In this document: positions 42,077-52,199 of the stretch, one piece after another | How the letters are laid out: every line of letters starts with the position of its first letter | Numbering within the stretch: the first letter of the stretch is position 1 | Origin: Sorangium cellulosum So ce56 | GTDB taxonomy: Bacteria; Myxococcota_A; Polyangia; Polyangiales; Polyangiaceae | Assembly (NCBI RefSeq): GCF_000067165.1 | Contig: NC_010162.1 | Coordinates: 2,356,001 to 2,420,000, forward strand | Length of the DNA stretch: 64,000 nucleotides | Direction: 5' to 3' | Program-made: the position numbers and the translations under genes | Notes under the pieces: model-generated | What the model was told of the DNA's origin: nothing | Databases searched by the model: none | The model's input: the letters and a program-made list of their open reading frames with translations, nothing else

Positions 42077-45000
42077 ATGCAACAGGTCTCGAGGCTCCTG
42101 GAGATCGCGAGCGCGATCGATGAGCAACGCGTGAAGGACCGCGCGGAGCGGCTGTCGTCTCGGCTTCGTCCCGGGACGATGGCCTTCGCCATCGCGGCGC
42201 TCCTGACGGCCGCCTACCCCGCGATCGGGGCGATCATCGAGGCGAATCCGGACATCGTGGAGCGGCTCGCGGCGGAGGGCCACCAGACGGCGCGCGATCG
42301 CGCCACGTACCTGGCGCGGATCCGGAGCCGCGTCGGCGACGTCTCGGACACGGACCGCGTCCGGCGGGAGCTCCGGCGCGTGGCGCGCGAGGAGCGGATC
42401 CGCGTCGCGCTGCGCGAGCTGCTCCCGCCGTCGGCCGGCGGCGCGGACATCGACGTCACCGCGCGCGAGCTCACCGCGCTCGCCGAGGCCACGATCGAGG
42501 TCGCGCTCGCCGAGGCCGTCTCCGCCGTGACCGCGCGGTTCGGAGAGCCGCGCACCGCGACGGGTGCGCGCTCGAAGTTCGTTGTGCTCGGGATGGGGAA
42601 GCTCGGCGGCGACGAGCTCAACGCGGGCTCCGACGTGGATCTGATCTACCTCTACGACACGGACGACGGGCACGTGGGCCTGCCCGGCGATCGCGCCGTC
42701 TCGGTCACCCTGCACGACTTCTGGGCCCGCGTCGCGCGCCGCCTCACGTCGACGCTCGAGGAGGTCACGGAGGACGGCTTCGTCTGGCGCGTGGATCTCC
42801 GGCTCCGCCCCGAGGGCCGGAGCGGCCCGCTCGTCAACTCCCTGGCCGCCGCCGAGCGCTACTACGAGTCGTTCGGCCGCCTCTGGGAGCGCGCCGCGCT
42901 GCTCCGCGCCCGCGAGATCGCCGGCGACCTCGACTTTGGCGCCGAGGCGCTCGAGGTGCTCGGCCCGTTCGTGTGGCGGCGCCAGGTCGATCCGCAGCTC
43001 GCCGTCGACATGATCGAGCTCGTCGATCGCGCTCGCGCGGAGCTCCCGCACGACGCGTCGCGCGACCTGAAGCTCGGCCCGGGAGGGATCCGCGAGGCGG
43101 AGTTCTTCGTGCAAGCCCTGCAGCTCATCTGGGGCGGGCGCGAGCCCCGCGCGCGCGCGCAGGGCATGCTCGACGGCCTGCGGCGCCTGCGCACCCTGGG
43201 GTACGTGACCGACCGGGAGGGGCGGGAGCTCGTGGAGGGCTACCTCGCGCTCCGGCGCGCGGAGCACGCGGTGCAGTCCGCGACCGGCGTGCAGACGCAC
43301 CTCCTCCCCGACAGCGAGGCGGAGATCGCGCGCCTCGCGCGGACGCTGCGCTTCGAGGACGCCGCGGCGTTCCTGGCCGACACCGCGCAGCGCCGGGGGC
43401 GCATCAAGGCCCGGCTCCTGTCGCTCCTGCCGAAGGGGAGCGCCCGGCCGTCGCGGTGGATCGACGCGATGGCCGCGCTCGACCACGGCGATCGCGACGC
43501 GTTCGCCGAGGCGCTGGCGAAGCACGCCGTGCTCGTCCTCGGCGGCGAGCCGGCGGCCGCCGCCGGCGGCGCCGCGCCCGAGCTCGCCGCGCCGCCGGAG
43601 CCGCACGCCTCGCTGACGGCGCGCTTCCGCGACGTCGCCGACGATCTCTTCGAGCTGTCCCGCCACCCGGACGGCCTGCTCGGGGCGCGCAGCCGCGAGG
43701 CGTCCTCGTCCCTCGCGGAGACGCTGCTCGCCGCGGTGGTCGACGCCGCCGATCCGGAGCAGGCCGCGCGCTTCCTCCGGCTGTGCTTCTCCCGCATCAG
43801 GCACTCCTCCGTCTACGCGCGCATGCTCGGCGACGAGCCGCGCGCGCTCCGCAGGCTCGTCGAGGCGCTCGGGTCGAGCGCGTTCATCGGCGACGCCATG
43901 GTGAGGTACCCCGAGCTCGTCGACGCCGTCCTGTTCGCGCGCGGCGCGCCGAGCGCCGAGCTGATCCGACACACGATCGAGGCCAGCCTCAGCGAGGCGT
44001 CGCCGGACGAGGATCCGGAGGAGGCGCTCATCGGGGCGCTCCGGCGCGCCAAGGCGCGCGTCACCATCGAGGTCGGCCTCGCCGACCTGAGCGGCGAGGT
44101 CGGCACGCGCGAGGCGACGCTCGCGCTCTCGGATCTGGCCGACGCGTCGCTCGAGGCCGCGACGCGCTTCGCGCTGGGGACGCCGCCGGGCGAGCCCGTG
44201 CGAGGGCTCGCCGTGATCGCGATGGGCAAGCTCGGCGGCCGCGAGATCGGCTACGGCTCGGATCTGGACGTCTTCTTCCTGTTCGACCCGGCGTGCGCGC
44301 CGCCCGGCGAGCAGGGGGCCGCGTCCGACCCCGGCACGTACTACGCGCGACGCGCGCGGCAGATCATCCGGCTCATCTCCATGTCGCACGCGGCGGGCCC
44401 AGGCTACGAGCTCGACACGCGCCTGCGCCCGTCGGGCAGCCAGGGGCTGCTCGTCACGTCCGTCGACTCGTTCGCTCGCTACCACGGGATCCGCGGCGCC
44501 GACGCGGCTTCACCGGCGCCCGCGGAGCCGGAGTCGTCGCCCGGCGCGCGGCACATGCGCGCGGCGATCTGGGAGCGGCTCGCGCTGATCCGGGCGCGCG
44601 CGTCGGCCGGCGATCCCGAGCTCGGGGCGGAGGCGATCGCCATCGCGCACGAGGCCGCGTACCTCCAGGCGGACGACTTCGATCGGATCGCCGAGGAGAT
44701 CCACCGGCTCCGGCTGCGCATGGAGCGCGAGCTCTCGCACGAGCGCCGCGGCCGCCGCGACTTCAAGCTCGGGCGGGGCGGCCTCGCGGACATCGAGTTC
44801 GCGGTGCAGCTCCTGCAGATCCGGCACGGCGCCGATCCGCGCGTCAGGACCACCGAGACGCTCGCGGCGATCGACGCGCTCGCCGCGGCCGGACACCTCT
44901 CGGCCGGGCACGCCGAGACGTTCCGGGACGGCCACGCGTTCCTGCGCAAGCTGGAGCAGCGGATCCGCATCGTGCACGCGGACGCGTCGCAGCTCCTCGA

Positions 45001-45265
45001 GGAGGACGCGCCCGGGGTCCCGACCCTCGCGCGTCGGACGGGCATCCGGGGCCGCACCGCGGCCGAGGCCGCGCGCGAGCTGCTCGCGCGCTACGGCGCG
45101 ATCACCGAGCGCGTACGCCGGGCGTACGAGGCCATCGTCGCGGGCAGCGCGGCGCCTCTCGGTGAGGCGAGCGAGGCGCGAGAGGCGAGCACGGCGAGCG
45201 CGGGGGAACCGGGGGAACCGGGGGAACCGAGGGAACCGAGGGAACCGAGCGGAGACGAGCGCTGA
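42077..45265 (+). CDS. glnE: Bifunctional glutamine synthetase adenylyltransferase/removase
   Basis: Controls glutamine synthetase by adding or removing AMP; 1062 aa, slightly longer than the usual ~950. Two nucleotidyltransferase domains: the N-terminal (deadenylylation) has GMGKLGGDELNAGSDVDLIY, and the C-terminal (adenylylation) has AMGKLGGREIGYGSDLDVFF. Each is followed by a helical GlnE domain (FKLGRGGLADIEFAVQLLQI). The central linker is Ala-rich. The last 35 residues are a low-complexity tail encoded by a 9-bp tandem repeat (GEPGEPGEPREPREP). It is divergent from the phosphoesterase gene. Regulation by PII is known for the family. Confidence 0.95.
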   Translation: MQQVSRLLEIASAIDEQRVKDRAERLSSRLRPGTMAFAIAALLTAAYPAIGAIIEANPDIVERLAAEGHQTARDRATYLARIRSRVGDVSDTDRVRRELRRVAREERIRVALRELLPPSAGGADIDVTARELTALAEATIEVALAEAVSAVTARFGEPRTATGARSKFVVLGMGKLGGDELNAGSDVDLIYLYDTDDGHVGLPGDRAVSVTLHDFWARVARRLTSTLEEVTEDGFVWRVDLRLRPEGRSGPLVNSLAAAERYYESFGRLWERAALLRAREIAGDLDFGAEALEVLGPFVWRRQVDPQLAVDMIELVDRARAELPHDASRDLKLGPGGIREAEFFVQALQLIWGGREPRARAQGMLDGLRRLRTLGYVTDREGRELVEGYLALRRAEHAVQSATGVQTHLLPDSEAEIARLARTLRFEDAAAFLADTAQRRGRIKARLLSLLPKGSARPSRWIDAMAALDHGDRDAFAEALAKHAVLVLGGEPAAAAGGAAPELAAPPEPHASLTARFRDVADDLFELSRHPDGLLGARSREASSSLAETLLAAVVDAADPEQAARFLRLCFSRIRHSSVYARMLGDEPRALRRLVEALGSSAFIGDAMVRYPELVDAVLFARGAPSAELIRHTIEASLSEASPDEDPEEALIGALRRAKARVTIEVGLADLSGEVGTREATLALSDLADASLEAATRFALGTPPGEPVRGLAVIAMGKLGGREIGYGSDLDVFFLFDPACAPPGEQGAASDPGTYYARRARQIIRLISMSHAAGPGYELDTRLRPSGSQGLLVTSVDSFARYHGIRGADAASPAPAEPESSPGARHMRAAIWERLALIRARASAGDPELGAEAIAIAHEAAYLQADDFDRIAEEIHRLRLRMERELSHERRGRRDFKLGRGGLADIEFAVQLLQIRHGADPRVRTTETLAAIDALAAAGHLSAGHAETFRDGHAFLRKLEQRIRIVHADASQLLEEDAPGVPTLARRTGIRGRTAAEAARELLARYGAITERVRRAYEAIVAGSAAPLGEASEAREASTASAGEPGEPGEPREPREPSGDER
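45202..45246 (+). repeat. 9-bp tandem repeat at the end of glnE
   Basis: Five copies: three GGGGGAACC and two GAGGGAACC, encoding Gly/Arg-Glu-Pro triplets in the C-terminal tail of GlnE. Copy number could vary between strains without breaking the frame. Confidence 0.8.
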
Positions 45266-45313
45266 AGGTTGCCGTTGACCCTTGTCGGACGCGGTGGAAT
45301 GCCAGGCGTTCCG

Positions 45314-45856
45314 ATGACCACCCAGAGCGAGCAGAGCGCACGCCCGTCCGTCGGGCACCGTCATGTCACCGGGACGAGCTCCCTCGATAGCCTCGTCGGC
45401 GCGCACCCGGGTACGCTGAGGCAGTTCTACGAGGCAGGGAAGCCGGCGGATCCGGCGGAGCTCGGCGATCTACCGCGAGGGCGCCTGCTTGCCCTGCAGC
45501 CGACGGCCGGGATCCACCTGGCGACCCGCCCGCTGATCACGGCGCTCGCGTCGCGCTGGATGCCCTGGAAAGGGAACGAGTTCGATCATGGCGGCAACTC
45601 CGGCACGAACGTGGTCTTCGGGAGCCGGATCTGCCGCTTCAAGGCGCAGCTGATCCCTTCGGAGCTCGACGGCCAGCCGACGCTCGCGCTGACGTATGGC
45701 GAGAAGGCGTTCGGCAATCCCTGGCCGGTGAGCGCGGTCAAGGACGAGCTGCGGACCGTGGAGCCCGGGCTCGCGATCGGACCGATGCTGCTGAAGTGGC
45801 ACGAGCGGTGGCACGCCGTGCTCTGGTTCGGGCTGACCCGCGTCGATCCTCAGTAA
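45314..45856 (+). CDS. Hypothetical protein downstream of glnE
   Basis: 180 aa, soluble. The core contains WMPWKGNEFDHGGNSGTNVVFG and LTYGEKAFGNPWPVSAVKDELRTVEPGLAIG, a beta-rich pattern that I have seen in uncharacterised lipocalin-like families (a W-K-G-x-F start and a DElR-x-x-pG strand), but I cannot name it. ATG 45314 was chosen for AGGCG just upstream; ATG 45299 and TTG 45269 are in frame. It is on the same strand and 48 bp after glnE, so read-through is possible. No signal peptide. Function unknown. Confidence 0.65.
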   Translation: MTTQSEQSARPSVGHRHVTGTSSLDSLVGAHPGTLRQFYEAGKPADPAELGDLPRGRLLALQPTAGIHLATRPLITALASRWMPWKGNEFDHGGNSGTNVVFGSRICRFKAQLIPSELDGQPTLALTYGEKAFGNPWPVSAVKDELRTVEPGLAIGPMLLKWHERWHAVLWFGLTRVDPQ

Positions 45857-46239
45857 TCGGCCGGACGGGCCCGAAGTGGGCTCAGGCGGGCCGGAGGCGC
45901 GAGCGGCGCTCGTCGCGGGGCCTCGCTCGCGGCGCAATTGCGCGACGCGCGAGGCCAGAGCGCAACGCGCTCGTCGCGAATCATCGATCCGTCAATCCTT
46001 CTTGTCATTGCGTCACGCACCATGTCGGACGCACGGAGATCCACTGTCCGGGCCGTCCGACCGCGCGACACGCATGTCCTTCGCGGACGCGGTAGTCAGA
46101 GGTATCAGGGCTCGCCCTAATAACCCATCGCTCCATTCCTGCTCTTTGCTGGACATACTTCCCGATTTCTACAGTCTGGCATACGATAGAGACTGGGCGG
46201 CAGCAGAGCACCTTTGCTCGCGTCGCCGGGAGGCTCGAA
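45857..46239. other. Spacer with small hairpins before the lipoprotein gene
   Basis: No credible gene. GC-rich hairpins such as CGAGC-GGC-GCTCG and GAGCGC-AAC-GCGCTC follow the upstream stop and may terminate it. The last 120 bp are less GC-rich (CATACT, GATTTCTACAG) and should hold the promoter of the gene at 46240. Confidence 0.4.
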
Positions 46240-47706
46240 ATGGTGACTTGGTCGGGCAAGGCGGGAGTCTTGATGGCTGCGATCGCTGTAGCACCGGGCG
46301 TCATGGCTGGCTGCTCCTGCGGAGATACCGGGGGCACGGCGCCTGTAGCATCCGGCGGCGCGGGGCCTGGCGGTGGCGGTGGAATCGGCGGTGGAATTGG
46401 CGGTGGCTTCGGCGGCTTCCCGGCGATCGCCAGCGGGGGCGGTGTCGGAGGCGAAGGCGACTGCGAGGGCCTCGAATGCCAGCAGGTCGAATGCGAGAAC
46501 GGGGCGAAGACGACGGTGAGCGGCACCGTGTACGACCCCTCGGGCAAACTGCCGCTCTACAACGTGATCGTCTACGTCCCCAATGCGCCGCTCGAGCCCA
46601 TCCCCGACGGTGCGACCTGCGATCAGTGCAGCGCGACGCTCTCCGGCTCACCGCTCGTGACCGCGCTGACCGATACGGAAGGAAAGTTCGTCCTGGAGGA
46701 CGTGCCGGTCGGCGAGAACATCCCGCTCGTCGTGCAGGTGGGCAAATGGCGCCGCGAGATGACGCTCCCCGTGGTCGAGCGATGCGAGGACACGGCGACG
46801 GACGCCGGGATCATCCGGTTGCCGCGCAACCAATCGGAGGGGCACATCCCGAAGATCGCGCTCACGACGGGCGGCGCCGATCCGCTCGAGTGCTTGCTGC
46901 ACAAACTCGGGATTGATGAGAGCGAGTTCACGCCGGAGACCGGGACCGGGCGGATCAACCTGTTCGCCGGCCGCGGGGACGTCGATCACGAGGTGACGAC
47001 GCGCTATGCGGATCGCCTGAATCAAGGCGCGGAGTTCACGCCGGCCACGAGCCTCTGGGGGACCGTCGACGCCCTGAGCCAGTACGACATGGTGATCCTC
47101 GCCTGCGAGGGCGACCCGCACCAGGAAGACAAACCCGGGCCCGCGCGCCAGGCCATGTTCGATTATACCTCGCTCGGCGGGCGCGTGTTCGCGTCCCACT
47201 GGCACAACGTCTGGCTGAAGCGGGGGCCGGCGCCGTTCCCGGACACGGCGGTCTGGGACAACGACGTCACGGACCCGGAGAGCCCTCTCACCGCGCTCGT
47301 GGACACCACGCTCCCGAAGGGGCAAGCCCTCGCGGAGTGGCTCGTCAACGTCGGCGCGTCGGACGTGCCCGGCCAGATCGTGATCAACGGCGCGCAGCAT
47401 ACGGTGAGCGACGTGACCGAGGACGTCTCGACCCGGTGGATCTACTACGACGAGCCCGAGCCGGCGGGGGTCCAGTACTTCACATTCAACACGCCCGTCG
47501 ACGTCCCGGAAGATCAGCAGTGCGGGCGTCTCGTGTTCACGGACATCCATGTCTCTGCGGCGGACCTCACGGGCCCGCCCTTCCCGGAGGGGTGCTCCAC
47601 GGAGGAGCTGAGCGCTCAGGAGAAGGCGCTGCTCTTCATGCTGTTCGACCTGTCGTCCTGCATCGTGCCCGACGACGAGCCGCCGCCGATCCCCATCCCG
47701 CAGTGA
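46240..47706 (+). CDS. Secreted lipoprotein with carboxypeptidase-regulatory-like domain
   Basis: 488 aa. The signal peptide ends in lipobox VMAGC (cysteine at about 25). A Gly-rich linker with GGG runs follows (about 30-72), then a Cys-containing beta-sandwich segment (VSGTVYDPSGKLPLYNVIVYVPN to TDTEGKFVLEDVPVGENIPLVVQ) typical of carboxypeptidase-regulatory-like or transthyretin-like domains. The C-terminal 250 residues (IALTTGGADPLECLLHKLGID; DMVILACEGD; GGRVFASHWHNVW) look like a Rossmann/ThuA-like glutamine-amidotransferase fold. Such large lipoproteins are frequent in Sorangium. Function unknown; probably on the cell surface or in the periplasm. CGGGAGG precedes the ATG. A hairpin-poor spacer follows. 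Confidence 0.8.
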   Translation: MVTWSGKAGVLMAAIAVAPGVMAGCSCGDTGGTAPVASGGAGPGGGGGIGGGIGGGFGGFPAIASGGGVGGEGDCEGLECQQVECENGAKTTVSGTVYDPSGKLPLYNVIVYVPNAPLEPIPDGATCDQCSATLSGSPLVTALTDTEGKFVLEDVPVGENIPLVVQVGKWRREMTLPVVERCEDTATDAGIIRLPRNQSEGHIPKIALTTGGADPLECLLHKLGIDESEFTPETGTGRINLFAGRGDVDHEVTTRYADRLNQGAEFTPATSLWGTVDALSQYDMVILACEGDPHQEDKPGPARQAMFDYTSLGGRVFASHWHNVWLKRGPAPFPDTAVWDNDVTDPESPLTALVDTTLPKGQALAEWLVNVGASDVPGQIVINGAQHTVSDVTEDVSTRWIYYDEPEPAGVQYFTFNTPVDVPEDQQCGRLVFTDIHVSAADLTGPPFPEGCSTEELSAQEKALLFMLFDLSSCIVPDDEPPPIPIPQ

Positions 47707-48306
47707 CCTGCCTCCCTCGCGTCCCTGGCGTCCGCCGCGCCGCCGGCGCCCGCGCGCCGGCCCCGGAGCCCCGCCGGCGCTGAAGGACGCATGTCGGTGT
47801 TCTCCTGAACTACGTCGTCCCCATCCCGAGCTGCCCCGCAAACGATCCTTGATGAGGGGCGGAGAGCGTCCTCTCCGCTCGATCCGGCGAGCGCCGCGCG
47901 TCATCGGGGGTCGCCTTCGTTCCTCTCCGGGATGTCCTGTTGCTATCCGCCTCGCCTGAGCGCGGGAGACCACGAGCCGGGGAGCCTCTGTGCTCCATTG
48001 CGCGCGCCGGCGGCGGGACACGCTGCCGCGCTGCGCAGCCATTTCGACGCGCCGCGCTCCGCGTGCGCCTCGGAGATATCGATTGAGCGGTCGGAGGCGT
48101 ACGAAGACGTACGAAGACGTACGAAGACGACAATCATGACGACAGCCGAGACAAGAGGCTGTCGCGGTGGGAAGCACCACGCAGGTACGGAATGTCATCC
48201 ATGCATGGTCCGGGGATCCTGCTAGGATGAATCTCGCCCGCAGTGCGGGGTTACATCCAGAGCCTGGGTCGCTGGTCTTCGGCTCGGCAGAAGGAACATT
48301 CCTACG
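47707..48306. other. Gene-poor spacer of about 600 bp
   Basis: No reading frame with the expected codon bias. GC content is lower than in the surroundings. A 10-bp tandem repeat lies at 48101-48130 and a CCATGCATGG palindrome near 48200. The other frames found here have stop-prone, Arg-rich translations and were not accepted. Confidence 0.4.
48101..48130. repeat. 10-bp tandem repeat ACGAAGACGT x3
   Basis: Three copies of ACGAAGACGT, the last ending in A, in a non-coding region. Each contains the self-complementary ACGT. Possibly a slippage product; no function assigned. Confidence 0.6.
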
Positions 48307-48675
48307 ATGGTCCAGCATCGCCCTAAGCCAGCGGCTGCATGTCGGGCCATCGAGCGTTGGCTTCGCGAGGGCGGTCGTGCTCCTCGGTTGCGCGGGGCGT
48401 CGCAGGAGACCGGGCGCACGGAGGCGCTTCCGCTGCAGGGCGAGATGGGGGGGATGCGCGGAGTGATGGAGGGCGATGAAGTTCAGGTCTGTCCTGCGCC
48501 GCCGCCGCCGTCCTCGCGCCGGTACCTGTTCAGCCGGCGCGGCGACGCGGGCTGCCCGCTCTGCGCGCGGCGCGCGCGGTCGACGATGCCAGGCCTCGGC
48601 GGGGCGCCGTATCCCTTCCTGACCGCCACCTGGGTGGTCCTCATGGTCGGCGAGCCCTTGCCGTCACCGCCCTGA
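48307..48675 (+). CDS. Possible small protein with a CxxC motif
   Basis: 122 codons; the second half (from about 48466) shows the strong G/C third-position bias of real genes here. It includes YLFSRRGDAGCPLCARRARS and a hydrophobic end PYPFLTATWVVLMVGEPLP. The first half is less gene-like, so the true start may be ATG 48466 with GGAG six bases upstream, giving 69 aa. No family is recognised. It could be an unrecognised small zinc-binding protein or a chance frame. Confidence 0.3.
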   Translation: MVQHRPKPAAACRAIERWLREGGRAPRLRGASQETGRTEALPLQGEMGGMRGVMEGDEVQVCPAPPPPSSRRYLFSRRGDAGCPLCARRARSTMPGLGGAPYPFLTATWVVLMVGEPLPSPP

Positions 48676-48981
48676 TTACGCCCGGCGCGGCGTCGTGCGC
48701 GTCGGCCGCGCTGCAGCGCCCGGGCGCGGCGTCGTGCGCGGCAGAGCGGCTGACGCGCACGACGCTGCGCTCCGGGAGCGTTCGTCGCCAGCGCGGCGGA
48801 GCGGGCGCGCGCCCTCCTCTCCCGTTGGCAGCGAAGGTGGCTGGCGCGCCGTTGCGCCCGGAGGTGGGGGCCTCGCGCGGAGGCTCGACGGCCGAGATCT
48901 GCCGGCGGCCTCGTGGGATGCTTGGGATGGGAAAGGTGCGGCTGGGCGCTCCGCGGCGAGCGGCGCGCCCGACGCTGCAGC
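48676..48981. other. Spacer with GC-rich direct and inverted repeats
   Basis: No convincing gene. The 18-mer GGCGCGGCGTCGTGCGCG occurs at 48684-48701 and 48723-48740. An inverted copy of its end (CGCGCACGACGC, 48754-48765) pairs with 48729-48740 as a perfect 12-bp stem. It lies downstream of the minus-strand histone-like gene and may terminate its transcript. Confidence 0.45.
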
Positions 48982-49632
48982 TCAGCTGGCCGCCGACCGC
49001 TTGCCGGCGGTCGCGCGCTTTTGCCCCGCCCTCTGCGCGCCCGGCTGCGCCGCCTTCGTTCGCCGCGCGGCTCCGCGCCCGACGCGGGCGCTGGCCGACG
49101 GCTTCCTCATCGCTGCTGCGCGCTGCGGCGCCGCGCGCTTCGCGCCCGCCGCGCGCGTCGTCTTGCGCCCGCCGGCCGGCGTCGCGCCCGCCGCGCGCGT
49201 CGTCTTGCGCCCGCCGGCCGGCGTCGCGCCTGCCGCGCTCCGGCCGCGTCTCGCCGCGCTACCGGTGGCGGTCCGCTTCCTCGTCGTGGCCGCCCTCTTG
49301 GCCGCGCCGCTCTGCTGCCGGCTCGTCTGCCCGGCGGTCGCCTTCCTCGGCGCGCTGCTGGTCTTCTTCTTCTCCGCCGCCGCGGTGCTCCGCGCCGTGC
49401 CCGGCCGCGCCGCGGCGCTCGCTCCTGACTTGCTCGCTCCCTTCTTCGCCCGGGTCACCCGCCGGGTCGACGCAGCGGCCATCCGCGCGCCGGCAGCGGA
49501 CTTCGTCCGCCTGCGCGGAGCCTTCCGGCCCGCCTCGCCCTGGGATATCGCGGGCGCAGCTTGCTCGCGCTCGCCGCTCTGGACCCGCTTCCTCTGCTTG
49601 GACGTATCCTTCGATGTCTCGCCTCTCGGCAT
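48982..49632 (-). CDS. Lys/Ala/Arg-rich histone H1-like protein
   Basis: 216 aa, extremely basic and low in complexity: Ala, Arg, Lys, Thr, Ser and Gly make up almost all of it (segments such as RVTRAKKGASKSGASAAARP and EKKKTSSAPRKATAGQTSRQ). It has a duplicated 14-residue unit GATPAGGRKTTRAA encoded by a 42-bp tandem repeat. Proteins like this resemble the eukaryotic histone H1 tail and are common in myxobacteria, where they probably bind DNA nonspecifically. A strong GGGGGAGGG site precedes the ATG at 49632. Because of its composition, antisense frames stay open, but the ribosome site and Lys content favour this strand. Confidence 0.8.
   Translation of the reverse strand: MPRGETSKDTSKQRKRVQSGEREQAAPAISQGEAGRKAPRRRTKSAAGARMAAASTRRVTRAKKGASKSGASAAARPGTARSTAAAEKKKTSSAPRKATAGQTSRQQSGAAKRAATTRKRTATGSAARRGRSAAGATPAGGRKTTRAAGATPAGGRKTTRAAGAKRAAPQRAAAMRKPSASARVGRGAARRTKAAQPGAQRAGQKRATAGKRSAAS
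49142..49225 (-). repeat. 42-bp tandem repeat inside the histone-like gene
   Basis: Two identical 42-bp copies (49142-49183 and 49184-49225) plus a partial third, each encoding GATPAGGRKTTRAA in the minus frame. Confidence 0.85.
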
Positions 49633-49866
49633 TGAGCCCTCCCCCCGAGCTCTCTCGACATGAGCTCGCTCGTGGACTCATGGTGCCACAGCCTTCCCTC
49701 TTTCCCGGTCGGAAAGTCGGCGGGAAGCACCGGAATCGAAATCAGGATCCGCTGTAGCCAACCCCGGCGGAGGCGCCTATTGCGCGTCAGGCTCTCGGCA
49801 AATCCGCGCTCCGGACCCGCGCGAGGCCCGCTCCCCTCGCGCCGCCATCGCGCCCCGCGCCGCGCG

Positions 49867-50895
49867 TCAGAAGCAGGTGCCGCCGCCGCAGCTCCTGCCC
49901 ACGCAGCGCAGCAGCTGCAACGTCTCCGGGCTGTGGATGCACTGGAATCCGCAGACGGCGGGGCCGCTCCCCTCGTCGAGGCAGCCGAAGAAGCACGCGA
50001 CGTCGTCGGCGCAGGTGGGGCTGAGCAGGCACTGGCTCAGCTGCGCGCAGCAGCGCTCGGCCACGCATCCTCCGCAGCCCGTCCCGTCCGATGGGCAAGC
50101 GGGGCCGCCGCAGAGGCCGTTCTGGCAGCTGCCGTTGCAGCACTCGCCGGAGTCCGCGCACGGCTGGCCGTCGCGCGTGCACGGGGGCCGGCAGACGCCG
50201 TCCTCGCACGCGCCGCTGCAGCACGCCTCGCCGGACGCGCAGCGGCTGCCGTCTGCGGCGCACTCGGCGCAGACCAGCCCGCAGAGCCTGGGGACCTCGC
50301 CGACGCAGATCTCGTCCCAGCTGGTGGTGCAGCAGAACGGGTCGAACCGGCAGAGCTCGGCCGCGCACCCGCCGCAGTCCGCGGCGAGCGGCGCGCCGAT
50401 CTCGCAGGGCGCGTGCGAGCACGCCGCGCCCCCGCACACGCCCTGCGCGCAGACGCCGGAGCAGCACGCGTCGGCCGAGCCGCACGCGACCCCGTCCGAG
50501 CGGCACCCGCCGCAGATGCCCGCGTTGCAGCGCCCGGTGCAGCAGTCCGCGCTCTGGCCGCACACGGAGCCGTCGGCCGAGCAGCCCTGCCCGCAGAGCC
50601 CGCCGGCGCACAGGCCGGCGCAGCAGTCGCCCGGGGCGGCGCACGGCGCGCCGTCCCGCGCGCAGCTGTCGCCGCCGCAGATCCCCTGCGCGCACGCGGC
50701 GCTGCAACAGTCCGCCGCGCCCTGGCAGGGGAGCCCGTCCTCCCGGCACACCGGCGGGTCCGGGGGCGGCGCGTCGGGGGCGCCCCCTGCGCCCGTGAGA
50801 TCGGGCAGCCCGACGAGCTGCTCTCGGGAGCCGCACCCGACGGCCAGCGCCGCGAGGACCACGAGCACGAGGAGGGAGCGCGCTCGGAAAAGCAC
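49867..50895 (-). CDS. Cysteine-rich repeat lipoprotein
   Basis: 342 aa from GTG 50895 (GTG 50925 is an in-frame alternative; neither has a good ribosome site). Signal peptide RSLLVLVVLAALAVGC with lipobox AVGC. The mature part is almost entirely repeats of a Cys module of the form C-x-DG-x-C-x(5)-CCSG-x-C-x(2)-G-x-CG, about seven copies, with one different central block (GGCAAELCRFDPFCCTTSWDEIC). The spacing resembles disulfide-rich knottin or Dickkopf-like modules. It is probably a surface or outer-membrane protein stabilised by disulfides. Function unknown; similar proteins are typical of Sorangium. It is divergent from the DUF444 gene. Confidence 0.82.
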   Translation of the reverse strand: MLFRARSLLVLVVLAALAVGCGSREQLVGLPDLTGAGGAPDAPPPDPPVCREDGLPCQGAADCCSAACAQGICGGDSCARDGAPCAAPGDCCAGLCAGGLCGQGCSADGSVCGQSADCCTGRCNAGICGGCRSDGVACGSADACCSGVCAQGVCGGAACSHAPCEIGAPLAADCGGCAAELCRFDPFCCTTSWDEICVGEVPRLCGLVCAECAADGSRCASGEACCSGACEDGVCRPPCTRDGQPCADSGECCNGSCQNGLCGGPACPSDGTGCGGCVAERCCAQLSQCLLSPTCADDVACFFGCLDEGSGPAVCGFQCIHSPETLQLLRCVGRSCGGGTCF

Positions 50896-51083
50896 GGCGC
50901 GGAGGCTACCACGGCGGCAGTTCACGACGGGCGGGCGTGGCGGTGGGGCAACGGCGGGGACGTGGGGAAGTGGAGATGGAGATGTCGAACGGAAGCGGGG
51001 AAGCGGCGCCGCCGGGGCGGGAGACCTCGGCGGCCCGCCGAACGTGCGGACCCGAGGCCGCTTCCGATGCTACACTCGCGAGC

Positions 51084-52193
<1,110 letters not shown>

Positions 52194-52199
52194 AGCGGT

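Noticed and set aside
46648..48318. Minus-strand frame over the carboxypeptidase-like lipoprotein and spacer
   Set aside because: Arg/Asp/Val-rich antisense translation with no start signal. The lipoprotein on the plus strand has a signal peptide, lipobox and ribosome site.
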